Source of the DNA: Ahaetulla prasina
Taxonomy: Eukaryota; Chordata; Lepidosauria; Squamata; Colubridae
NCBI RefSeq assembly: GCF_028640845.1
Contig: NC_080540.1
Location: 167,963,752-168,027,751 of the forward strand
Direction: 5' to 3'
Length of the DNA stretch: 64,000 nucleotides
Under the pieces are notes generated by a model. The model saw nothing but the letters and a program-made list of their open reading frames with translations, did not search any database and was not told the DNA's origin. Shown here piece after piece: positions 46,901 to 59,700 of the stretch. The position numbers and the translations under genes were made by a program. Positions within the stretch are counted from its first letter, which is position 1. Every line of letters starts with the position of its first letter.

Positions 46901-49900
46901 GCTCCATCCCCCAAATGCATGGCAGTCTCTTGCTACAAAAATCGCATTCTGAAACGCAGCCCCATTCTCCACACATCAGTTCTTGCTGGGAAAGGCAGAG
47001 GGAGGAAGTTTGAGGCCATCCGGTTGGAATTTTTCTGGGATCTGACGCAAGCACACCACAAGGCTTAAATTGCCATTTAATGACTCCTGTTGGTATTCTA
47101 TTTGTTTTGGTTCTTAACAAGTTTACTTTAAGTGGACCTTGGGAGGAAACTTGTAATCGGGCGGGAGTGGGGGGGAAATAGGCTGAGAAAAAGGCAGCTG
47201 GTGGGAATACAGCTCCCAGGAGGGTGGGGGGAAGCCACCGATTTTTATATGCATGCATGTAGGAAGAGATGATTTCATCTCTCTGTGTCCAGAATGAGCT
47301 GGTTTCAAACTCTTTAAGAATTAAGAGAGAAGGAAATGAGATCAACTTGGCTCTGTTGTGCTGTGAGGCACAGCACAAACCTGCTATGCAGGGGTGAAAT
47401 CTAAAAATTTTCTCTACCAGTTCGGTGGGCGTGGCTTAATTGGTGGGTGTGGCTTGGTGGTCATGAATGGGCATGGCCAATAATAATAAATAATAAAAAT
47501 AATAAAGTATACAAAACTTGGGAGCGCACCGGTCTACCTTCTTTAAAAATAGAGGCACCAATCTACTAATTGCCTTTTTTTGGGGAGGTACCGGTCTACC
47601 TTTTTTAAAAATAGAGGCACTGGTCTACTAGCCACCTCCAGCGCTGATCAGCTGTAGTGCGGCCCTTTGAAGCGCTGCAGCAGTCATTTAAGGCCATTTG
47701 CTGCTATATCACCACCGAGAGCTTCAGGGACAGAGAAGAGGAACAGTGAGGCATGGGCGGTGAGGGGGGGGGCATGGATTTTTGCTACTGGTTCTCTGAA
47801 CTACCTGCCCCCATCGCTACCAGATTGTGCGATCCGGTCCGAACCGGGACTATTTCACCCCTGCTGCTATGGCACAGCAAAAACGTGCACAGCTGTGGCA
47901 CAACTTACTGGCCATAGCTATGGGAGCTAACATCCAACAGCCTAAATTGACTTAAAGCCATTTCACCAAAGCAAAAGAAAGTATCAACTTTACCCATATT
48001 TGTTTCAAGGTACAGTAGAATGCACATGCAGCCTCTTCTAAATAGGTGTTTCTTAAACTTTTCTCTCTCAAGACCCCCTTACCACTTTTAAAAATTATGG
48101 CAGACACCCCCCCCAAAAAAAGCTTTTGTTTGCATGGGTTATATTTCTCAACATTTAGTGCATTAAAAATTAAAATTACCCCTCTCGCTTGTCAAGATTG
48201 TGTGAGGGGATTTTTATATGCTATTATTTTTTAACATAAGCTGACAAATAATTGTGACTTTGTAGACATGTGAGAGGATCTTGGGGGATGCCCCAGGTCC
48301 TAGGACTATACTTTAATACTACTATAAACAAACATACATTTATAGGCTGAGGTAACCAACATTCTGTACTAATAATTTGCTCAGTTCTGCAATTTATACA
48401 CACTATGCCAATGTTTCTAAGACTTTGTACAGACAATTAAATAAGCATTCAGAAAAGGCAGGGATCCGTCATTTAAATACACCCCTTATTGTTTTATCTA
48501 GGAGTTCCCATAGTCACATCATATAATGACTAGAACTGAAGAAGCTTCGTTGAGGAAAAGTGAAACATTTTCAAAGAAAAGGACCGAAGAAAGTCAAAGT
48601 TGCCTTTTCGGAAAATAGGCACCAAAAAGTTGCATTTGTATATTCTTCAACTTTAAAGACTTTTTTAAATTAAAATTGTTACCTCCCACACCCCAATTAG
48701 CCCCAAATTATTGTACTACTTGAGTTATCTTATGTAACTTCTATCAACAACTCATAGCCCAAATCTGCTGGTCAGAGATGCTTTTCAACAGAATTGTTTT
48801 GTTGTTGTTGGTTTTGTTTTCAGCCATTGGTCCATTTTTGTGAACCAGCTGACTGGCAGGAAATACCAGAGGGGGCTAAGATGACAAGCAGGCTCTGGCA
48901 GAAAACGTAAGGAGGCTGCAGTGAGCCACTACAGACCATTGATAGTCTATAAGTCATAGTTCACATCACTGCATTAGGCAAATGTATTAGTTCACATCAC
49001 TGCATTAGGCACACCTATCCAATGCCTTAATATAAATTGCTGCTTCTACTGTAGAATGGAATAAAAACAAGCCCTTATTCACCCTCTCTAAGCAATCATC
49101 CACAAACTAGTTTCGTAACAATTGTTTAGTCTGAAGCAGAACTCCTCCGGATGCTGAATTCTGCCGTGACGTAGCCTCGGAGTTCTAAGTCCTAGGGATT
49201 CCCTGGGATCAGGCCTTTTATACCTTCCAGGCTGTCCTCATACTGCAGGTTGAAGTTCTCATAGGAATCCCAGCGGACGATAGGATCAGAGATACTGTAA
49301 TCCACGGAAACATCAGCATTGTTTCTATAGGTTTCTCGGCCTGTGGGGGAAAAAAAAAAAAGACAAAGTGGCCCCAAGAAGACCAACAAGCAGTCTGCTT
49401 CTCTATCTTAAATTAATCGATGTGGTTCCATTTTTCACAGCAAAGAAGGAAAATGTTTGTTGTGTATCACCATTTCATACATATGTGAGGAAAGACTAGC
49501 TGGGTATTTATTTATTTATTGTCTGATGCAGATTAGTCTGCAGGCTCACCAAACTATGTGTTAGGGACTGGCATAATCCGCCTGATTTCTCTAAAAGGTC
49601 TACCAATGGTCCAGCAAAACTAAGTGCCAACGGTAGCGACTTTTTTCAATACTAAACATGGCTGTCCTTTTAATTGCCCCACAAGGAATCTTGCTCTTTG
49701 CTGCAGCATATTGTTGATCCAAGTAAAATGCAGCCAAGGGATTTTTGGATGTTTTTGCTCCCTCTTGCCAATACCAAGCTAAAATTTGGGGAGGGGTACA
49801 TGTCATCAAGCTCTCACGCAAGTGGCATTTCCCAGGGCACACCTCTGCTTTCTTTTCTGCAATTGAATGGTTGCAAAAAGCCAAGATGTTCTCCTGATAA

Positions 49901-52900
49901 ACATCTAATTCCCACAACACTGTCAAGCTACCTACTAGGGCTGTATTACTATTATTCTTCTCATCTTTCCTATTATCTATTTTCTTATCTTCTTATGATT
50001 ATAACTTTGTTGCTTGTATCTTACGATTTATATTAATTGTTTTATATAGTATCCTTGTGTGATTTGGATGGTTGATTGCTTATTTAGTATCCTATGATTA
50101 TCACTAAGTATTGTATCTTGTGATTTATAATTAATGTACTTTATGATGATTATGATCATGATTTATCACTGGTTGCTTGTATGTACACTGAGAAGTTACG
50201 CACCGGAGACAAATTCTTTGTCCAATCACAATTGGCCAATAAAGAATTCTATTCTGTTCTGTTCTGTTCTGTTCTAGTCTAGTCTAGTCTAGTCTAGTCT
50301 AGTCTTCTGATGACAATGTTAAAATCTGGGCAAAATTCTGCAACTACTTACACCATGGACATGTTTATCTCTTTTTCAGAGAATATATAGTTGATCTTTC
50401 ATGGATATGCACAGGGACAAAAATAAGAAAGCAAATTTTGTAACTCTCACAATTCTCTTAGTAAATATAGACATATAAATATACTGATCTGAATTGTTCC
50501 CCACAGGTGAGAATGTGATCAGGAAAATATTAGAATGTGCAGAAATGAATAGACTAACACTAGCAATTAAGGAGAAAGAACAAACTGAATATTATTTGAC
50601 ATGGGACTTATTTTATCAATGATTAGATAATAAAAATGGAAGTTAAAAACAGGGAAACAAAAGAAAAAATTTAGTGAAATAAAGAAGATGTATTAAGAGA
50701 GAAAAGCAAGTATTATGATTATTATGTTTAATATTATCATTTTAATATTATAGAATTAATGTTAATGTAATGAATATTGTTGTAAATCTTGATTATCACT
50801 TTACAAAAATATACAGTATATACTGACCTAAGAATATACTGAATACCTTCAAACAAAAACCTCAGGTCTGTGGGACATAGTGATCTTCAGCAATGCAATA
50901 ATTAAATTGCCTTCAGGACATTATTTTAAAAAGATACTACAAAACAGAGATAGAAAATCTTGTTGCCCAGGTCCCTGAGCTGCTGAAAGACCCTGGGCAA
51001 TATCGGATGCCACAAGGGCATTATCAGGAGAAGCCTAGTGGAAATGTCTGTCTTCTTTTTCATGGATTGGAGTTATTTGAGGAATGAAATAGGAAGAGTG
51101 TTCTTTCAGAAGAGGGTTAAGAGTGAAAGTGAGTTATTTGTCTCCCTGAGGCCTCTCTGTCCTATTCGTGTGTTTATTTGGGAGGGGGGAGGAATGAAAG
51201 AGTAAACATTGTGATATTAAAATTTAGCTTCTAAGCCAAAGAGGTCAACCAAAAATAGAATTTTATTGTTTTTCATTCTGCAAGAACAAAACCTTCTAGA
51301 TTGTGGTTGGCTGCCTCTCTTCTTCTTCTTTCCATTTCCTGCTGCCTTCTCAACTCTTTGTTGCAATCACAGAATATATTCTACCCTGACCATAATTTCA
51401 ATTGAGAAAACATACAGCAGGAAAGGCGGCTGAGCCCTAAACTGGCAGCAGATGCTCCCTCCGCTGCCAAAGGAGCTAAGGCTGGTGCGATAAGAATTAA
51501 GATTCTAAGCAAACAGAAAACCTTCTTATCTCCTCTGCTAAGTCTTGAACCCCTGAAGGAAAGGTTAAACATTGAACAAATACCTACAAAAATAAATAGA
51601 TCCCAGGGCACTTTCTCTGCAGAGAGCTCAATAGAATTTCCAGGCCAATAGCTGCATTTCTGCATCTCCTGCAGGCAGGAGACCAAAAGAGAGAAGTTTA
51701 ACGTGACCTCTTTTGGGCTGTGTGATAAATGATTGGTGATACATTCAATGGGCTGGTCTTGCTCTCAGTTGACCTTCTCCAAAAACTGGTGCCCTCCAGA
51801 TATGTTGATGACAACTACAGGAGTTCCAGGCCAAATGAAGGCTGATAATTCTTCCCATCTGGAGTGCTGTTTTTGATTAATTCCATGCCTCTATCATATT
51901 TATCTATTTGCGTTTCTACTCCATATTTCTAAACGGCAGCCTTCCATAAAAGTCTGACCTTGTTTTACTTCAAGAAAGATGGGTCTAATTCTGTCTTCTT
52001 TAGGATTCAGAGGGCTGCTGTTCACTGTACTGCATCCATTGCTCTTGAACTGCTGTTCACTCACCTTTAATTTTCTCTGGACTAGAAGAGAAGACAAATT
52101 CCACACTTGCTTCAAAGGGAAATCTTTCATCTACGGAAGGAGGAAGAAAAGAGAAATATTTCAGTACATTTTGGCCTGTACTGTACCGTACTGTGTCTAC
52201 CCAAAATGTTCACCTTCCTTACATGTCCCGTTTCCATACAGATTTAGTTTATAATTCTTTATTATGATAAGAAATGTAACAAGCTTTCCTATCCATAATG
52301 CAATTGTCTAATAAGAGGATAATTCCAAAGAATGAATCACACTAAACTCACATAAAATATACAACACTCTGGGGACCATAAAACACTTTTTGGCCACTTA
52401 TGACTTCAGGAATATTTTCAAGAGAAGAAACAAAATACAACCATCATGAAAACAACATATCCTAGGATAAGATGCAATTATAAATCACACCAAATTGCAG
52501 ATGCATTTTAAAAGCTGCATCAGTGCTCCCAGATGGATGCAATCCTGTATTGGATGGCTAACTGAATGGTTCTGCCAACAAGCTGAAGCCATTATCACCA
52601 ATTAAAAATTCCCCTTAGGGAACAATTCTAGCCATCCAGAACCAGATGCCATCAAGCCCTCAAGAATAACAATGACATAATAATCAAGCAAGCTAACAAA
52701 GCAACTGTTGTCATTGCGAATAAGGTGGGTTACATCAAGGAAACCAAGACGCAGATCTCCAACCACATTATAGCAACTCACTTCTTACAACAACATATCA
52801 GAAATATTATGCAACCTGATGAACGATTTCCTAAGAACAACCATTGTATTTAAATGGAGACACAGCAAGAGTCCTGATTAGGCATTTTCTACCTACTTGC

Positions 52901-55900
52901 CAAACTACACAACCCTAGTAAACCAAGCCATCCCATTGTTTCAAGCATTAGAAAGATCACAAATGGAAAGTCAGATTTCATGGACTTTGTGTTCAGATTT
53001 TATACACCAGCACTCCCAGATGCATAAGAGATACCACAGATTCCCTAAGAAGACTGGATATCATGGATGGTCAGCCAAACAGCACCATTTTAGCTACCAT
53101 GTATGTTGGCTCCAACAACTCCAACAAACTCCATCAAACATGGACTTCAAGCCACCCCAGACCTTGTCACCATGCCAAAGAGCATGCCTTGACAACAGAC
53201 TGGGTTACTTTGTACTCACCCATAACTACTTTATCTTTGACAATGCAAATGAGTGGCACAACTTCCAAATGAGTGGCATAGCCATGGGCACATAATTACT
53301 CCATATGTCAATATCTTGGCAGCTGATCTAGAACAACACTTTCTCATGTCTTACCTCCTGAAATACATCCTTTATCTGAGATTTTCTGATGACCTTTTCA
53401 TGATTTGGACCCAAAGAATTTCTCATCAAATTCTATCATGATTTTTACCTCCACACCCCCATGAACCTCACCTGCCACCTATCTACAGAATAAGCCCCTT
53501 ACCACAAAGTTCCCACAAAGAAAAGAGAGTCAAGCTATTCTCCAAAGCACCTGAGGGCAGGACAAGAGGCAATGGATGAAAACTAATCAAGGAGAGAAGA
53601 AACCTAGAACTAAGGAGAAATTTCCTGACAGTTAGAATAATTAATCAGTGGAACAACTTGCCTCCAGAAGTTGTGAATGCTCCAACACTGGAAATTTTTA
53701 AGAAGATGTTGGATAACCATTTGTCTGAAGTGGTGTAGGATTTCCTGCCTGAGCAGGGGGTTGGACTAGAAGACCTTCAAGATCCCTTCCAGCTCTGTTA
53801 TTCTATTCTATTCTATTCTATTCTATTCTATTCTATTCTATTCTATTCTATTCTATTCTATTCTATTCTATTCTATTCTATTGATGTCATAACTACCACC
53901 TTATACAGATAACCTACAATTCACCCTGCATATCTGACATGCTTCCACTTTCTACCCAGAAAACATTACCACCTATACCCTAGGCTATGCTAGAACTGCA
54001 CTTGTTCTGACAGTTTACTTGACAGTAATGCTCAGTTGATGGAATTGAACCAGGTTTCCGAAGACTGAACCGCCCACTCAGCAAGATCAATAAACTAATC
54101 AAAAGAGCCAGCATGATTCTCAGGGAGGGCCTATTAAAAGACAGGCCATTAAAGGAGAAAAAGATAACACCACTAGTTGTCCCCCACAGCTCATATCTCA
54201 AACTGCTCAAATGGCATTCTTAATAATTTACAGTTCATACTGGATAATGACACTTCACTTTTTCAGACACTGGATGGCAGACCCATACTTGAACACAGAC
54301 AACTCAAAGTAGATTCTCCAAGTAATAAGAAACAATAGGACGATGGTACTAACAGGGAAGAAGACACTGTTTCAAACCCAGATTGCTACTTTACCCCCAA
54401 ACCAGTAGTGAAATTCAAAAATTTTTACTACTGGTTCTGTGAGTGTGGCTTGGTGGGCATGGTGTGGCTTGGTGGGCATGGCAGGGGAAGGACACTGCAA
54501 AATCCCCATTCCCTCCCCACTCCTGGGGGAAGGATATTGCAAAATCTCCATTCCAACTCCACTCTGGGGCCAGCCAGAGGTGGGTATTTGCTGGTTCTCC
54601 AAACCTGTCAGAAATCAACATTTCCGCAACCGGTTCTCCAGAACCTGTCAGAACCTGCTGGATTTCACCCCTGCCCCAAACCTCCATCGCATTTACACCA
54701 ATAGCACCACCATGGACCCCAACAAGTATACACACAAGTGACAGTCACTTTCTTGTGAGATGGGTGGCTATACAAATACAACATAACTACATAGCCCAGT
54801 CCAGCACAGCCAGCACAGCCAGCACAACACAACACAATACAGCAACATAAAACCTAATCTAACCTAACCTAACCTAACTTAACGTAACATAACAATCTTA
54901 ACGTAACATAGTATAGCCTCTACAAGGTTTTCTCAAATGTAATTAATGCCACCATCTGCTGACCATGCGCCTCTGGATTCTATAAAGGACAAACATTGTG
55001 CAAAAGAATTAAAGGACATAAGTTTAACACAAGGACTCCAAACAAGGACCAAGTAAGATCAGAACATTTCAACTAACTTGGACATTCTACTGAAGGTCTC
55101 AGTGATCGTTTGGGAAAAAGAGAGACTTTAGCAACACTATTGAGCAAGAGGTTGCTGAATTCACCACATCAAAAGTACTTACCACCAGAAGGCAGTATAT
55201 GAACGGTTTCAGCCTTATTGGGACACATCAAATGTGTGTAGCTAGCTTTCTTTTATGGCACCCAAACCCTCTAAGACAGGGGTGTCCAAACTTGGCCCAT
55301 TGAAGAGTGGTGGACTTCAACTCCCAGAATTGCCCAGCCAGCATGAGCTATAAATATGAACAAGTTGCTGGCTGGGGAATTCTGGGAGATGAAGTCCACC
55401 ACTCTTCAAGGGGCCAAGTTTGAACATCCCTGCTCTAAGAGGAATTGAGCTCATGGACCCTTGCATTATTGAGATGACTACAATTTCAGGCAATCTCAAA
55501 AGATCTCAACAAACACAGTAAATCTTTTCAACATATTATATTTGCTAAAGGATAAATTGCTTGTAATCTCCCTTGCATGTAACCTGCATCCTTAACTTGC
55601 TTCCCCTTCCTCTTCTCTTACCCCCACCTCATTCTAATTTAAATCCTTTTTTACTCCAGTCACTTGGTGTTGGCGGCAATTCGTGAGCTCACGCTTTCGT
55701 CGTGAGCTAAAAACATATTTATTCATTCAAGCAGGACTGGCATAAATGTTGATTTTAAATTGGGGTTTTAGTAATATTTTAAATTTCTAAATTTTTAAAT
55801 TATCGGCCGTTTAGTAATAGTTCATTTTAAATTCTTTTAATTGTATATATTCTGTATTTTATTTTGGCTGTACACCGCCCTGAGTCCTTCGGGAGAAGGG

Positions 55901-56745
55901 CGGTATAAAAGTTTAATAAAATAAATAAATAAATAAATAAATAGATTCTAAAAAGCTGATGCCTTTCAGTAAAAGGTGCTGTCTGACGCCTGGTGTTTCG
56001 CATTACGTGCCTGTAAACCCTTTTGCCCCATATTAACATGGATGGCTGTTTGCTTTTCTGTTCCAAAATTCAGCTCCCTGCTCACCTCTCCAGGCTTCAT
56101 CCAGTTCGTCTTTGCTGAACCAGAGTTGGGTGCTGTGGATGGTACAAGTATGAAACTGGACCCGAAACACAACATCTCGCTCTCCTCCCTGCAGATGCTT
56201 ATGGTAGCATTTCACCTGGAGAGGAAAGTATGACCGAATCAGTAGAGAGCATAGCTTCTCCAGCCATGTGGTCCGGCTTTCTCGACTCTGCTCATTTAAA
56301 AGTAATCGTTATTTGCAGACAGCGATCACAAACATACATTGCGTAAAAAGCTCTAAATCATTAAAAAAATGTATATACCAAAGCAATACAGGTAGTCCTC
56401 AATTTACAACAGTTCGCTTAGTGACCGATCAAAGTTACAACGGCACTGAAAAAAGTGACTTATGACTGTTTTTTCACATTTATGATCGGTGCAGCATCCC
56501 TATAGTCATGTGGTTTACATTCGCTTGCTTAACAACTAGTTCATGTTTAAGACAGTTGCAGTGTACTGGAGGTCATGTGATCCCCTTTTGTGACCTTCTG
56601 ACAAGCAAAGTCAATGGGGAAGCCAGATTCACTTAACAACCATGTGACTAATTTAACAACTGTGGCAAGAAAAGTCGTAAAATGGGTCAAAACTCACTTA
56701 ACAAATTTCTCACTTAGCAACATAAATTTTGGGCTCAATTGTGGG

Positions 56746-56781
<36 letters not shown>

Positions 56782-59700
56782 CTCGAATATAAGTTTGAAT
56801 CCAAGTAAGGGAATAGCTAGCTGATGAGAACTAAATAGCTTGAAATAGATCTATACTAGTCTCCCTTTATTTCTTTATCAGCAAACACAAATTTGGTACA
56901 AAATAGTTTGTCGTGAAAGCAACTGCCTGAGGGCTCCTGGATTGGAGCTGAAAGGTGAAAGGGAAGCAGGATGCTCCCTCCCATATTGGGGCAGACCAAG
57001 TGCTTCAACAGAAAAACACTTTATATATATATACTGAATATATTTATTTCAGTAAGAGCCTACAAAAATTAAGTTCTTATGCCAAGCTGAATAGAAAAGG
57101 CAATAGAGATGGGCAAGTAACTCAATATTTTTGCAGAGGGATATCATTAAACTTCATTTTTAACAGTGATTAAGGCAGCATGTAGACCATGGCTAATGTG
57201 AAATCTTTTCTTTGCATGCGGCAAAGAATGGTGGCAAGATAGGAAGCCACTGAAAAAGGTCTTTCCAGTAAAACCAAGCTATATTTTTGGGGTTATTTTT
57301 ACTTGTTTTTTTCCTGAAGATCTTGATTTTTGACTTGTGGTTTCAACTCTGACAGGGCTTTTTGAAACTTAGTTCACACATTAAGTACATAAGCCACAGG
57401 ATTTTAAGTCTGAATTTAGCTCAGCTGTCTGTGAAGTTGTATTCTGTAAGGTAAGGTTAGGTTAGTTAAAAAAAAACCAACTAGCTGTATGCCTGCCTCT
57501 ATACGGTCTCTCAAGCCCTGGTTGGGTCCCCTTTGGGGTAGCACAACCAGGGCTCTGAAAAAAATGGATTTGAAGGCTTCCAGAATATAATATTTGCAAA
57601 TTTATGCAACACAGATGAGACCACTCATTCTCCCTGCTCCATTGCTTTTATCTGCTACCAGAACGTGCATATTGACACTACAATAAAAAAATATGAAAAC
57701 TTTTATGAAGTTTTACAATTAAAATAAAGGGGTATCAATCAATGGAGGAAGGGATCAGGATTTTTGTTTAGAGAATCAAACAATGGGAATGGTATCAGAT
57801 GTTGCTTTGATAACAGCATGTGATAACAGCAGCAAGACTGGTTTATGCACAATACTGGAAAAAGGAAGAACAGCCCCCCTCCCCTGAAGAAGAAATAATA
57901 AAGAAGATCTTGACATGTGCAGAAATGGACAAGCTGACACTGGAACTCAAAAACAAGGATGAGACAGAATACTATAAAATCTGGAATAAAGTGGAAAGGA
58001 GAAAAAAGGAGTTGGAACAAAAAAGATTTAGGGTTTGTGGAATTAGTACTGGATAATATTTAGACAAATATGTAAATGAGGACAAGGGATATATATATAT
58101 AAGAACAAGATAGCAATGTACGTTAAACAGTAATACTATTTGTTGTTATGTTAAAAATATGTAAGGATGTGTGCACGTCTTTCCATTCTGCTCCCTGAGC
58201 TATTTCGTTTGGAAAAGCTGTCAAGTCCATCTCTTTCAAACTCAGCTCTTAGTTGCACGTATCAACTCTTGGCGCCTTGTTATCTGTTGCCTGGCAAGTT
58301 CCAGCATGTGGCAGTTACAGCTTTAGACTTAGGCCTTTGAAGCCCACCACCTCCCTACTCTCAGGTATCATTTGCATGATGAGCATGGACAGATATTGGA
58401 TTCAAAGAGATGTCATGATTCCCAGGTTTAATGCCCCTTTCAAAATGCCCTGTCTGCACATGTTGGGTGATCAGTGGGCTTGTGCACATGGTGAGTTTCA
58501 ATAGATGGTTAAATCTGAGGGTCCGCCCATCAGTCAAAATCATCTCTGAATCATAGCAGAGCTCTGATTGGCTGACACTTTCATGCCAGCTTGTGACATT
58601 CAGAAATGGGGAGGGCAGCAAAGCCAGAGGTTTTAGCTCTTGGTTTGCTTAACACATTCTGCACAGCTGAACCAGGAGTCTACCAGTTAGTGACAAACTA
58701 AAAGAGAGTCCAGGGAAGCAAATGTTGGGGATTGCCAACATAAAAGTGGGAGATAAGCAATTTCTGAGCTTTGGGGAAAGGGAATGGGACAACTTGCTGT
58801 GGGCAAGTCACTGCAGCCAACTCGCTGCAGGGCAATTCGCCGTGGCCAACTTGCCGCAGGCACTTTAACAATTCTATTTAATTATTTACAATAAATAAAA
58901 AAATATTTTAATTTTTGCCATTCACATTTCATTCTCCTTTTGCATCCTTTCTTTAATTATTCTATTCCGTCCTTTCTTTGATATTAGTGTAACTCTTGTC
59001 CTGCAGCAAGTTGTCCTGAGTGAGTTGACCATGGCAAGTTGGCTGTGCTGAGTTGACCTTGGCGAGTTGACTGAGGCAAAATGACATAGAGGACAGTATT
59101 CATACGACAAGCTGTGCTTTCTGACTTCCAAATCAACTTAGTGTCTCTGGCAAAATAAACGGCTACACAGAATAAATTTGAAAAATCCCAGATATGCTCA
59201 GTGAGTTGACTTAAAAAGTAAGAACAACCTGGAATCTTTACCAATGAGCATGTTTTAAATTTTTGAAAGAAAGGGTACACACTGTGACACTCTGAATCCA
59301 CTTTTGAAGTAATTTGAAGTGCACATTCTTGCCTAAGTATGCAAGAAATGCATAGCAAGTTCAAACTGAGATCCATCTAACATAGGTAGTCTTTTAAAAT
59401 AGGAATTCCAGTGCCCAGCAGGCAATATCTGGCATACTGAAAATTAGTTACTGAGTGGCTTCTGTGAATTCCTGGATTAAGCACACGTATTTATCAAGAA
59501 TCACTATATCTTATTTATTTTATTTTTTATCTAAAGTGTGCAGAAGAAGAGTAAGAAAGATGATAAAGGGTCTGGTGGCTAAATCATATGACAAATGATT
59601 GAGGGAGCTAGGAATGTGTATTGAAAAGGATGGGAGATATGATAACTGCCTTCCACTACTTGAGTGGCTGCAACAAACAGAGGGGGTTGATTTATTCTCT

